Assembly: GCA_948146395.1 (NCBI GenBank)
Contig: OX411551.1
Location: 48,874,854 to 48,938,853 of the forward strand
Length of the DNA: 64,000 bases
Direction: 5' to 3'
From: Fragum whitleyi
Taxonomy: Eukaryota > Mollusca > Bivalvia > Cardiida > Cardiidae
This document shows positions 31,386 through 42,345 of this stretch, one piece after another. The notes under the pieces are model-generated. The model did no database searches and was not told the origin of the DNA. It worked only from the letters and a program-made list of their open reading frames with translations. Each line of letters starts with the position of its first letter. Position 1 is the first letter of the stretch. A program made the translations under genes and the position numbers.

Positions 31386-32080
31386 TATATGGGAAATAAA
31401 ATAATTTTGATAACCAGACGTATGTTGAAATTGCTAGACAAAAGGAATCCTTATTCGATCAATGGCTCCGCTCAAAGAAAGTTCTTGACAAATTTTAAAA
31501 TTTGTGTTAGCTCATCCTCATAGAAGAATTTAAAGAGTGCGTAAATCGATTTGAGGACTCACTCAGACAACAAATGCGTTTGTACACTAGAGGAAGCCGC
31601 AGTTATTGCGGATTCGTAAACTCTCCTTCATAAGAAGAGTTTTAGAAAAAAATTCAGACTAGCGGCTCTCAAAAAGTATCGCTAGCGTCTTTAATAAATG
31701 TTCCCTAGCCTCAGTCCCGTTATTCTTAATTCCCAATCACAACCCCTAAGTAGTTCTATGGTTCAGCTTAAGTCAGGACGCTCTGAAATAGCTCCCCGAG
31801 TTAGGACAGTTCCTACTTGTTATTGCCGTAGGAAAAAAAGTTCATCTCATTGCTGAATGTAGGAAACTTAAGAATTAAAATGACCTTAGCAAGTCACAAA
31901 GTAATGCCTGTGTGGCTCTAAGAGTAAACTGATAGGAATTCCATAGATTTGATTTGTTCTGATACGCCTGATGTTCAGGGTTCGAAGTCCAGTTTTTATT
32001 ATTCTATGGAGGATCATAATAAGCCCTTTTTGTCCCAGGGATAAGTTTCACTTGATGAATCTAGCAAAGCATTACCTGTT
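31386..32080 (+). pseudogene. Decayed gag of a second gypsy element
   Basis: Translation in shifting frames gives a gag-type helical segment (motifs DNQTYVEIARQKE and FDQWLRSKK near 31409-31485), then EEAAVIAD near 31595. A CCHC knuckle remnant (TCYYC ... H ... C) sits near 31810-31865. Frameshifts and stops break it. It continues as protease beyond the rolling-circle insertion at 32088. Confidence 0.65.
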
Positions 32081-32087
32081 CAGGCTT

Positions 32088-33764
32088 TTAGCTCCACTGG
32101 CCGAAAGGCCAGCGGGCTATTGTCATGGCGTGGTGTCCGTCATCCGTGCGTCCGTCCGTGCGTGCGTGCGTCCGTCCGTAAACTTTTACTTTAAAAATCT
32201 TCTCCTCCTAAAGAACTGGATGGATTTCAATCAAATTTCACAGGAATGTTCCTTGGGTGACCCTCTATCAGATTCCTTCAAAGAATTCTAATCGGTTGAA
32301 AATCATGGCTGTAGTGGGCGTGGCTAATTTCCATGTATGGTAATATGTGAGTTTTCTCAGATTCTAATTGATGGATATCAATTAAATTTCACATGAATGA
32401 TCCTTGAGTGACCCTTTATTAGTCTACCAAAAATTATTGTGATCGGACGGAAAATATGTATTTTATGGGCGGAGGTCAATTCTCTATATGTTATAAAGTG
32501 GAAACTTTGAAAATTAATTTCTCAGAATGTAATTGATGGATATCAACCAAATTTCACTGGAATGATCCTTGAGTGGCCCTCTACCAAAAGTTATTGTGAT
32601 CAGATGAAAAATGTGTATTTTAAGGGCGGAAGTCATTTCTCTATATTTTATAAAGTTGAAACTTTGAAAATCATTTTCTCAGAACCTATAAACAAATGGA
32701 TATTAACCAAATTTCAATTTGAATGATTCTTTAATGATCCTTTACAAGTCTGTAAATACATATTGTGATCAGATGAAAAATAAGCGTTTTATGGGCGGAG
32801 GTCATTTCTCTAGATGTTATATAGTGAAAACTTTGAAAGTCATTTTCTCAGAAACTTACTGATGGATATCGACCGAATTTCACTGGAATGATTCTTTAGT
32901 GATACTTTATCAGTCTGCAAAAAATTATTGTGGTCAGATGCAAAATATGTATTTTATTGTCAGAGGTCATTTCTTTTAATATGTTACATGGTGTAATATC
33001 TAATATGGGGTAAAAACAAATTTTTTTCAAAGTTCAAACAGATGGATTTCAACCAAATATCATAGGAATTTTATTTCTGTGAAATTATATCAGGCTGCAA
33101 AAAATATTTGATTAGATGAACAGCATGCTCTATATTGGCAGAGGACATTTCAACATATAAAGTGAATATATGACCACCCTTTTGGTATCACCTAAATGAT
33201 GAATTATTTTAGACTCATTAAATTTAATAGGTGTAAAGATTTTAGGTTAGATGGAACATAAGCTTTGTTAGAATCCAAATGAGTAGAAGCATTAGGTGAA
33301 ATAGGGAGCCTGAGATACCCCCTTAGAATTGGTCAAGTTAGTTGAACCAAGGGTGAAACAGGTCAAGAGATGTAAAGTGGCCTACTGAGGTTCAGAGTGG
33401 GGAAGAAAAGGCTGAGTTGACTGCACTCTAAGGCATTGGGCAGAATAAAAATATTGGATTAAATATTTAACTTCTTATTATTATTAGATAGAATTTTATT
33501 TTGGTGACAAACAATTATTGTGAAGTAACACCCTTATAGTGGTGTTTAATGAAAAGCGGAAAGATCTACAATCAAAATTTTGTGGACAAAATACCAGTAT
33601 ATTATGCAGTAACATTCTGTTAGTATTGATTTTTCTTAATTTTTGATTTCAAACAAATTTCACTGGAATGATCCTTATTTTTAATAGCCTCATCATCCTC
33701 TAATAATCATTATCAGGATATTCAGGCCTGTGGAGCGAATCAGGCGCTCTAGCGCCTCTAGTTA
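32088..33764 (-). mobile_element. Helitron2/Helentron-like element, family B, full length, minus orientation
   Basis: On the minus strand the left end is TAACTAGAGGCGCTAGAGCG (hairpin) followed by CGCTCCACAGGC; the right end is a GGCCTTTCGGCC hairpin then AGTGGAGCTAA. Left CTCCACAGG and right CAGTGGAG are inverted. The body has about eight units of 160-180 bp ('ggatatcaaccaaatttcac', 'tgggcggaggtcatttctct'). It sits inside the second gypsy element, between gag and protease. No protein is encoded. Confidence 0.65.
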
Positions 33765-34340
33765 GGGATACTGTTGCTGCTCAGCCTTTGTTGCTAAAAA
33801 CGTATTATCTTTGTCTGAGCAAACTTCTGTTGGTAGATCCGTTTTAATACAGGATGTGGAGCTAGGCATCATTGAACTTCCTCTTCATAGAATTTATTTA
33901 AAGTCACATTTAATTACTGGACCAGTTGTCGTGTTAGGTCGACTCTTCCTGTTGCCTTGTTGTAAGGAAATGACTAAGCTAGAGGGGGGGGGGGTGTAGC
34001 TGATCCATTACTTTGTGAGAAAACAGCATCTGATGTCGAATTTGATGATGATGATAATAAAGTATTGTATCCGGCCTGTGTTGTAACCAGAGCTTGAAAG
34101 CGAAAGCACAAGACTTTGGATGAAAGTCTTCAAGATAAAGAAGGAAATGATCCTGTATATTATATAGATCTTAGTTATACTTTCATGACAACACTTGATG
34201 ATAAATTTAATGCCAGTACAACCAGAGAGCGAATGTTTACAGACAACTCTCAAAGTGTACCCAGACAAATCCATCTCATCATCAAACCTAGGCAAGGATT
34301 CAATTAGAGGTCATCAGCTGATTTCTGAGCAGAAAAGATA
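33765..34340 (+). pseudogene. Decayed protease region of the second gypsy element
   Basis: It opens with a remnant protease site (RDTAAAQPLLL, where the family has D-T-G), followed by SVLIQDVELG and LPLHRIYLKS, then the disrupted segment after VTGPVVV. A poly-G run near 33986 and frameshifts end it. I recognise this from gypsy polyproteins of fish and molluscs (family knowledge; no search made). Confidence 0.65.
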
Positions 34341-34660
34341 CACAGCTGATATATGGTGAGTGTTGCTATCTAAAAGACGACGTCAATTTTGTCATATTTG
34401 TCAAAAAGTAGGTAACCCAAATCAGAAAATTCCCTCTGTCCAACTCACAGCTATCCCGGCTTTTTAAGAGCCCTTAAGTTGAAGTCTGGTGGACTGTATA
34501 GAGCCCTTACCGCAAACTACATCTGGGAACCGGTTTGTTTTCACTATTATGTGCCCCTCGACTCGGTTTCTTGGAGCTTTCCCACTGAGAAATATTAAGG
34601 CAAAGTACGTAGTCAAGGCCCTTACTAAATATTTCTGTTTTGTAGGTGCCCCTAAGGCTT
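34341..34660 (+). pseudogene. Decayed integrase, N-terminal part, second gypsy element
   Basis: Shows CHICQKVGNPNQ (second half of the HHCC zinc finger) near 34397, then a core segment with D in IDCIEPLP-type text near 34490 and VFTIMCPSTRFLGAFPL. It lies upstream of all RT remnants. It breaks off at 34660 where a rolling-circle-like element has inserted. Confidence 0.7.
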
Positions 34661-35678
34661 TAACTAGAAAGCCATGAATGGCTTGAGTCGCTCCACTGGC
34701 TTGAACTTCTTGTAATAGCAAATCTTAGTTTTGGCTAGATTTTTAGATATTTTGGGTTCTACTGATGTTGAAATGATTTTCAAAGTTTCCACTATATAAC
34801 ATATATAGAAATGACCTCCGCCCATGAAATACATATCTTTCATCCAATGACAATAATTTTTGGATGCATGAAAATGGGTCATCCAAGGATCAATCCAGTG
34901 AAATTTGGTTGATATCCATCAATTACATTCTGAGAAAATGATTTTCAAAGTTTCCAATATATAACGTATAGAGAAATGACCTCCGCCAAAAAATACATAT
35001 TTATCATCTGATCACAATAATTTTTGGTAGACTGATAAAGGGTCACCTAAGGATTATTCCAGTAAAATTTGGTTGATATCCAATAATATGATTCTGAGAA
35101 AATGATTTTCGGAGTTTCCACTATATAACATATAGAAAAATGACCTCCGCCCATTAAATACATAGTTATCATCTGATCACAATAATCTTTGGTAGACTGA
35201 TAAAGGGTCACTCAAGGATCATTCCAGTGAATTTTGATTGATATCCATGAGTTAGATTCTGAGAAAAATAATTTTCAAAGTTTCCACTATATAACATATA
35301 GAGAAATGACCTCCGCCGATAAAATACATGTTTTTCGTCCGATCATAATCATTTTTGGTAGACTCATAAAGGGTCACTCAAGATTCATTCAAGTAAAAGT
35401 AAATTGGTATCCATTAATTAGAATCTGAGAAAACTCATTTTTTACCATATTTGGAATTTAGCCACGCCCATTAAATCCATGTTTTTTCATTGGATCAAAA
35501 TTTCTTGAACAACTTTGAAAGAGGGTCACCCAAGGATCATTCCTGTAAAGTTTGGTTGAAATCCATCCAATAGTTTCTGAGGGGAAGATGTTTAAAGAAA
35601 AAGTTTAGGACCGGACGCACGCATGACGGACACAATGCCATGACAATAGCCCCAGTGGCTTTCAGCCAGTGGAGCTAA
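34661..35678 (+). mobile_element. Helitron2/Helentron-like element, family B, plus orientation
   Basis: Full length: left end TAACTAGAAAGCCATGAATG, then GTCGCTCCACTGGC; right end a TGGCTTTCAGCCA hairpin, then GTGGAGCTAA. The body holds about five units ('ctgataaagggtcactcaaggatcattccag'). It splits the integrase of the second gypsy element. Its right half, from 35308, is included in the tandem duplication. Confidence 0.65.
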
Positions 35679-36330
35679 GAACAGAACAGTTCAAATTCTA
35701 TGTTGTTTCAGCAGGTCATGCATGAGTTAGGTATTAGGCAGTATAAATCTTCTGCTTACCACCCTGAATCTCAAGGAGCCCTTGAACGCTTTCATCAGAC
35801 CCTTGAGCCTATGATGAAAACATATTGTTAGTATAACGAAAAAGACTGAAATGAAGTTCACATTGTGCTTTTAGCAACGGGAGAATCCATTCAGGAATCA
35901 CTCGGTTTCAGTCCATCTGAACTTGTGTTGGTGTACTGTTAAGGGGCCGATAAAGTTATTTAAAGAGAATTGGTTGACTTTAATCTCTTAGAATATGTTT
36001 CTAATTTCAAAGAAATTAATTTATTCCTTGTAAATTAGCCAAAGAAAAAATGAGTTATCAAATCAACATGAAAATATGACAAAAATGCAAGAAATCGAGT
36101 TTTTGAACCAGATGATAAAATCCTTGTATGTTTGTCTCTTCCTGGTCGTCCATTGCAAGCAAGAAACTCTTGTCCGTATGAAGTTAAAAGAAAGATTTGC
36201 GGTGTTTATCATGTGGTTAAAGCACCTAGTAAATAAAAGATTATGTCATATAAACATGTTAAAAGTATATCTTGAAAGAAGTGATCGAACTTTTGTAAAA
36301 AAAAAATCCAAAAAAGAAAGTTGTCCAAAT
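35679..36330 (+). pseudogene. Decayed integrase, C-terminal part, second gypsy element (copy 1)
   Basis: In shifting frames: QQVMHELGIRQYKSSAYHP and ALERFHQTL (the catalytic glutamate region) near 35712-35810, LGFSPSELV near 35900, and the C-terminal LCHINMLKVYLERS near 36243. Several stops are present. A 92-codon open stretch at 36076 is just an unbroken part of this decay. Confidence 0.7.
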
Positions 36331-36683
36331 AAAAAAATATTAAAAGTCTTTTAATGACAATGGATATTTTTCAGAGACATCTGAAAAATATATGAACCAA
36401 AGTGTCCGTTTGACGAACTCTTGCAAATCCTGATGTAAAACTTGAACATTTGAATAAAAGACCAGAAAGAAGTGCTTCAATTGATAAATTGGTTTCATCA
36501 ATTTTCCAAGATATTTCAAACAAAACCAACGATACAGTTCATGATGTTGTTGGCGATGCACCCATCTACTAAATCCTATAAGACTTCAGTATATGCGAAA
36601 GGAAATTCAGTACATGCTAGAAGATGACTTTATCGAACCTAGTAGCAGTAATTGGAGCATACCACCTGTATTCTTATACCAAC
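36331..36683 (+). pseudogene. Decayed reverse transcriptase, N-terminal part (copy 1)
   Basis: 36331-36500 is a spacer. From about 36510 the RT entry region is recognisable: the VGDAP segment, then QYMRKEIQYMLEDDFIEPSSSNW near 36591-36660. It is cut by a SINE at 36691. It lies downstream of the integrase, opposite to standard Ty3/gypsy order. Confidence 0.65.
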
Positions 36684-36690
36684 GCTTTTA

Positions 36691-36943
36691 CAACGCTTTC
36701 AACATTTTTTTCAGTTATATCGCGGCAGCTGGAGCACCTAACAATGGATTCTTGGTATTTCTCTCACCAGTACTACCATCACATCCTTTCCTAGCCCCCA
36801 GCTGCCATCTCACATAGGTCTGCGATTATCAACCTATTGGTGAGAGACAAATAGTCTCAGAAGAATGAGTGCCGCCGTCGGGGATCAAACCTTGAACCTC
36901 TAGATTGACAGTCCGACGCGCTACAAAGTACGCTATGACGATG
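36691..36943 (-). mobile_element. tRNA-derived SINE in the RT remnant (copy 1)
   Basis: Minus orientation; 'gctttta' at 36684-36690 and 36944-36950 is a probable target duplication. The tRNA-like head (B box in 'ggatcaaaccttgaac') is at the right and the shared body ('aggtctgcgattatcaacc') at the left. It interrupts RT. Confidence 0.7.
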
Positions 36944-36950
36944 GCTTTTA

Positions 36951-37245
36951 GAAAAATATATTCAGTCACCAAAAATGACTAATACCTGATCCCCAGAATC
37001 GATGACTACATAGAAAAGATTGGTATTGGTAACTACAGAACCTTGAAGAAAGAGAAGCCAAAATAGATGATGTGATTATCTACGCTGACACCTGGTTAAA
37101 CCATCTTCGAATTTTGCGCGAGTTCTTCAGAAGATTAGAAAAGCGAAATCTTGCGATTTACCTTAAAAAGTGTTTTTTGTAAAGTTTTTTACATAGGCTT
37201 TCCTCGTAAATGCACAGCAAGTAAATTTAAAAGTTACATTAGAAG
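36951..37245 (+). pseudogene. Decayed RT, palm and thumb part (copy 1)
   Basis: After the SINE: IPRIDDYIEKIG near 36992, then an internal deletion, then a remnant of the catalytic box (IDDVIIYADTWLNHLRILREF) near 37056-37120 and ROW-style thumb text (RRLEKRN ... LKK). This confirms RT after INT. Frames shift and stops occur. Confidence 0.65.
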
Positions 37246-37849
37246 ATGAAGATATTGTACACAGTTTTTCAGACAAAGAAAATTAATTTTCAGAATATTC
37301 CGATAGTGTATACGCACATGCATTCTGTAATTGACCTTCTTTGGACATATATGGGACATGGGACATATAAGCTCCATATAAATGGAATATATATCCCATA
37401 TCAGTGGCATATGTGGAACGTATAGGTGACTTATTTGCCCCATACAAGTTATATTATCCCATACATATAAGTAATATACATAATCAAGAAAGTGTTGTAC
37501 TCCTTACATATAACTTTTTGTAGATGATGGCAAAGAAACTTTTTCACGCAATTTTCATTAATTTTGAATTTGCGACCTTTTGGTGAAAAGTAAACTGTAT
37601 CTTGAGATAGAAAGAAAAATGAAATGACCATCAACTAACATCCTATGATCATGTACCATGGACTACGCAAAAAGCAACTTTCTCAAAAGCTTAATAAGAC
37701 AACAATTGAGTATTGCTATTCGCTCGGTACAATATAACATTTAATAAGAAATAAAAGATTACTTGCCCTCTTAGATCTTTAAAGAGACCAGTAGAAGAAT
37801 ATCCGCCCTCTGAATAAGTTTGATCAAATAAGTAGTGTCCGCAATACGA
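37246..37849. other. Non-coding DNA with short 'gggacatat' repeats (copy 1)
   Basis: 37330-37450 is rich in 'ggcatatgtgg'/'cccatata' words that resemble 41405-41545. No gene. Confidence 0.4.
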
Positions 37850-38127
37850 TTGATTGATTGAATGGAGTTTAACGCCGCTTTCAACATTATTTCAGTTATA
37901 TCGCGGCGGCTGCAGCACCTAACAATGGTTTCCTGGTATTTCTCTCACCAGCACAACCATCACATTCTTTCCTAGCCTCCAGCTGCTATCTCACATAGGT
38001 CTATGATTATTAACCCATCGGTGAGAGACAAATAGTCAGAAAGAATGAGTGCCGCCGTCAGGGATCGAACCCGGGACCTCTAGATTGACAGTCCGACGCG
38101 CTACCAACTGCGCCATGACGGCGGCCC
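37850..38127 (-). mobile_element. tRNA-derived SINE with 11-bp target duplication (copy 1)
   Basis: Flanked by 'ccgcaatacga' at 37839-37849 and 38128-38138. The head, read on the minus strand, is GCCGTCATGGCGCAGTTGGT (A box) ... GGGTTCGATCCCTGAC (B box). This is one of the best preserved SINEs here. It is not a functional tRNA gene. Confidence 0.8.
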
Positions 38128-38644
38128 CCGCAATACGAACCACAGAGAAGACTATACTAATTTCAGGTCTGCTAGGGTAAGAAAAAGACACAAAACCTAC
38201 GAATTACTACAGATTATTACGCTTTGGCATGTCGAATGGAAATTAAGGTCTCAAAGGAGGGTCCAATGAAAGCAGACCTCCGCCGATAAAATACATGTTT
38301 TTCGTCCGATCATAATCATTTTTGGTAGACTCATAAAGGGTCGCTCAAGATTCATTCAAGTAAAAGTAAATTGGTATCCATTAATTAGAATCTGAGAAAA
38401 CTCATTTTTTACCATATTTGGAATTTAGCCACGCCCATTAAATCCACGTTTTTCATTGGATCAAAATTTCTTGAACAACTTTGAAAGAGGGTCACCCAAG
38501 GATCATTCCTGTAAAGTTTGGTTGAAATCCATCCAATAGTTTCTGAGGGGAAGATGTTTAAAGAAAAAGTTTAGGACCGGACGCACGCATGACGGACACA
38601 ATGCCATGACAATAGCCCCAGTGGCTTTCAGCCAGTGGAGCTAA

Positions 38645-40210
38645 GAACAGAACAGTTCAAATTCTATGTTGTTTCAGCAGGTCATGCATGAGTTAGGTAT
38701 TAGGCAGTATAAATCTTCTGCTTACCACCCTGAATCTCAAGGAGCCCTTGAACGCTTTCATCAGACCCTTGAGCCTATGATGAAAACATATTGTTAGTAT
38801 AACGAAAAAGACTGAAATGAAGTTCACATTGTGCTTTTAGCAACGGGAGAATCCATTCAGGAATCACTCGGTTTCAGTCCATCTGAACTTGTGTTGGTGT
38901 ACTGTTAAGGGGCCGATAAAGTTATTTAAAGAGAATTGGTTGACTTTAATCTCTTAGAATATGTTTCTAATTTCAAAGAAATTAATTTATTCCTTGTAAA
39001 TTAGCCAAAGAAAAAATGAGTTATCAAATCAACATGAAAATATGACAAAAATGCAAGAAATCGAGTTTTTGAACCAGATGATAAAATCCTTGTATGTTTG
39101 TCTCTTCCTGGTCGTCCATTGCAAGCAAGAAACTCTTGTCCGTATGAAGTTAAAAGAAAGATTTGCGGTGTTTATCATGTGGTTAAAGCACCTAGTAAAT
39201 AAAAGATTATGTCATATAAACATGATAAAAGTATATCTTGAAAGAAGTGATCGAACTTTTGTAAAAAAAAATCCAAAAAAGAAAGTTGTCCAAATAAAAA
39301 AATATTAAAAGTCTTTTAATGACAATGGATATTTTTCAGAGACATCTGAAAAATATATGAACCAAAGTGTCCGTTTGACGAACTCTTGCAAATCCTGATG
39401 TAAAACTTGAACATTTGAATAAAAGACCAGAAAGAAGTGCTTCAATTGATAAATTGGTTTCATCAATTTTCCAAGATATTTCAAACAAAACCAACGATAC
39501 AGTTCATGATGTTGTTGGCGATGCACCCATCTACTAAATCCTATAAGACTTCAGTATATGCGAAAGGAAATTCAGTACATGCTAGAAGATGACTTTATCG
39601 AACCTAGTAGCAGTAATTGGAGCATACCACCTGTATTCTTATACCAACGCTTTTACAACGCTTTCAACATTTTTTTCAGTTATATCGCGGCAGCTGGAGC
39701 ACCTAACAATGGATTCCTGGTATTTCTCTCACCAGTACTACCATCACGTCCTTTCCTAGCCCCCAGCTGCCATCTCACATAGGTCTGCGATTATCAACCT
39801 ATTGGTGAGAGACAAATAGTCTCAGAAGAATGAGTGCCGCCGTCGGGGATCAAACCTTGAACCTCTAGATTGACAGTCCGACGCGCTACAAAGTACGCTA
39901 TGACGATGGCTTTTAGAAAAATATATTCAGTCACCAAAAATGACTAATACCTGATCCCCAGAATCGATGACTGCATAGAAAAGATTGGTATTGGTAACTA
40001 CAGAACCTTGAAGAAAGAGAAGCCAAAATAGATGATGTGATTATCTACGCTGACACCTGGTTAAACCATCTTCGAATTTTGCGCGAGTTCTTCAGAAGAT
40101 TAGAAAAGCGAAATCTTGCGATTTACCTTAAAAAGTGTTTTTTGTAAAGTTTTTTACATAGGCTTTCCTCGTAAATGCACAGCAAGTAAATTTAAAAGTT
40201 ACATTAGAAG
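38645..40210 (+). pseudogene. Decayed integrase C-part and RT, duplicated copy
   Basis: Near-identical to 35679-37245, including the same stops, the same internal RT deletion and the same SINE, so duplication happened after decay. Confidence 0.7.
39656..39908 (-). mobile_element. tRNA-derived SINE, duplicated copy
   Basis: Copy of 36691-36943 produced by the segmental duplication, not by new retroposition. Confidence 0.7.
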
Positions 40211-40813
40211 ATGAAGATATTGTACACAGTTTTTCAGACAAAGAAAATTAATTTTCAGAATATTCCGATAGTGTATACGCACATGCATTCTGTAATTGAC
40301 CTTCTTTGGACATATATGGGACATGGGACATATAAGCTCCATATAAATGGAATATATATCCCATATCAGTGGCATATGTGGAACGTATAGGTGACTTATT
40401 TGCCCCATACAAGTTATATTATCCCATACATATAAGTAATATACATAATCAAGAAAGTGTTGTACTCCTTACATATAACTTTTTGTAGATGATGGCAAAG
40501 AAACTATTTCACGCAATTTTCATTAATTTTGAATTTGCGACCTTTTGGTGAAAAGTAAACTGTATCTTGAGATAGAAAGAAAAGTGAAATGACCATCAAC
40601 TAACATCCTATGATCATGTACCATGGACTACGCAAAAAGCAACTTTCTCAAAAGCTTAATAAGACAACAAATGAGTATTGCTATTCGCTCGGTACAATAT
40701 AACATTTAATAAGAAATAAAAGATTACTTGCCCTCTTAGATCTTTAAAGAGACCAGTAGAAGAATATCCGCCCTCTGAATAAGTTTGATCAAATAAGTAG
40801 TGTCCGCAATACG

Positions 40814-41092
40814 ATTGATTGATTGAATGGAGTTTAACGCCGCTTTCAACATTATTTCAGTTATATCGCGGCGGCTGCAGCACCTAACAATGGTTTCCTG
40901 GTATTTCTCTCACCAGTACAACCATCACATTCATTCCTAGCCTCCAGCTGCTATCTCACATAGGTCTATGATTATTAACCCATCGGTGAGAGACAAATAG
41001 TCAGAAAGAATGAGTGCCGCCGTCAGGGATCGAACCCGGGACCTCTAGATTGACAGTCCGACGCGCTACCAACTGCGCCATGACGGCGGCCC
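40814..41092 (-). mobile_element. tRNA-derived SINE, duplicated copy
   Basis: Copy of 37850-38127 with its 'ccgcaatacga' flanks at 40803-40813 and 41093-41103. Confidence 0.75.
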
Positions 41093-41240
41093 CCGCAATA
41101 CGAACCACAGAGAAGACTATACTAATTTCAGGTCTGCTAGGGTAAGAAAAAGACACAAAACCTACGAATTACTACAGATTATTACGCTTTGGCATGTGGA
41201 ATGGAAATTAAGGTCTCAAAGGAGGGTCCAATGAAAGCAG

Positions 41241-41689
41241 GTTCCTTCGTGGTGCTGTGTGTAAAGAATTAGTGTTTCGGCGCGTTTTAGGACTCCATGA
41301 AAGCTTTCTCATTAACATGCTTTTTATTTTCTCCGTACTTATTAGTTATTAAAACAACATGTTTAATGAAGTAAACAGGGGGTTCAAAACTTTTTTGATT
41401 ATGTATATTTAGACCATATGTATGTGGCTTTATAGGATTTTAAATCCTTATCTGTGGCATATACATATGTATGCCACATACAAGACAAACACCTGTTACT
41501 TATAAGTTTCAAATAAGGGACGTAAATCTTTATGTGGCATATAAGGCAAATTCTAGGTGATTTGATCCTAGAAGCATGATACAAATGAATTTCACTTGGT
41601 AAATATAAATGTCTGAGCCTTATTGTTTCAAATATGATACTTTTTAAGGGTTTCCTTTTTTATTTCTTTGTAAAAATTAAATGCATAGG
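41241..41689. other. Non-coding DNA
   Basis: Contains a 'tatgtggcatat' rich palindromic stretch (about 41405-41545). No gene. Confidence 0.4.
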
Positions 41690-41976
41690 ATTTGATTTGA
41701 TTTGAATTGGGGTTTTACATCGCTTTCAACAATCTCAGTTACATTGCGACGACTGGAGCACCTAACTATGGATCCCTGTTATTTCCCACACCAGTACTAC
41801 CACCACACCCCTTTCCTAGCCTCCAGTTGCTATTCCACATAGGTTTACGATTATCTACCCATTGGTGGAAGACAAATGTCGGAAAGGACAAGTGCCACAG
41901 CCGGGAATCGAACCCATGCGAATATAGACCCCTGGATTAGAAGTCCAGCGCGCTACCAACTGCGCTATTGCCGCGG
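41690..41976 (-). mobile_element. tRNA-Arg-like SINE
   Basis: Minus-strand head GCGCAGTTGGTAGCGCGCTG leads into an anticodon-arm-like CTGGACTTCTAATCCAG whose loop centre is TCT, as in tRNA-Arg(UCU). A 14-base insertion separates it from the B box GGGTTCGATTCCC. The body ends in a 'tttgatttgatttgaat' simple tail. It is not a working tRNA. Confidence 0.7.
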
Positions 41977-42345
41977 CAGGAGCCAAATTTGTCCACACAG
42001 GTATGATATGAACAAACTTTGTAAAGGTCCACAACATGATGTTTAAAAAACTGAAATTGAAATTGGTCTGCTTTCAGCTTTCAAAAAGAAGATATTTAAA
42101 GATTGTGCACTTTCTACTTAGAATGGGATGTGCTAGGGCAGAGCCCAAATTTGCCCCCTGAGGTTCATATGACCAACCTTTATAAAAGTCGACTAGATGA
42201 TGTTTCAAACTCTATTTGGAAAGTGTCCAACTTCCAGTTTCAGATAAGAAGGCTTTTAAAGTTTTGACTCTTTGTTTCTATTCAAAATGGAATATGCATG
42301 GGTAAAGCCAAAATTTGACCCCTTGGGAAGTCAGGCTGGCCTTTG
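41977..42345 (+). repeat. Decayed tandem units, related to 45530-46104
   Basis: Two units of about 165 bp ('ggtatgatatgaacaaacttt', 'gatgatgttt', 'ctttcagctttcaaaaagaag') matching the array at 45560-45870. Protein-free. Confidence 0.5.

Larger units (their letters stand above)
35308..38274. repeat. Tandem duplication, copy 1 (about 2,967 bp)
   Basis: Almost identical to 38275-41240; I saw only scattered base changes and one- or two-base indels. It starts inside the family B element at 'gacctccgccgataaaat' and ends at 'tccaatgaaagcag'. The junction 38270-38280 has no more than a few bases of shared sequence. It contains the integrase C-terminal part, RT remnants and two SINEs. Confidence 0.88.
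38275..41240. repeat. Tandem duplication, copy 2 (about 2,966 bp)
   Basis: Second copy of 35308-38274, beginning 'gacctccgccgataaaat' right after the first copy ends. It contains family B remnant to 38644, integrase remnant 38645-39296, RT remnants 39297-39648 and 39916-40210, and SINEs at 39656-39908 and 40814-41092. Confidence 0.88.

Noticed and set aside
38047..38126. Apparent tRNA gene on the minus strand
   Set aside because: A and B boxes are present, but the sequence continues into the SINE body and has target duplications; it is a SINE head.
41890..41976. tRNA-Arg(UCU) gene
   Set aside because: The arm is disrupted by a 14-base insertion before the B box and it is joined to a SINE body.
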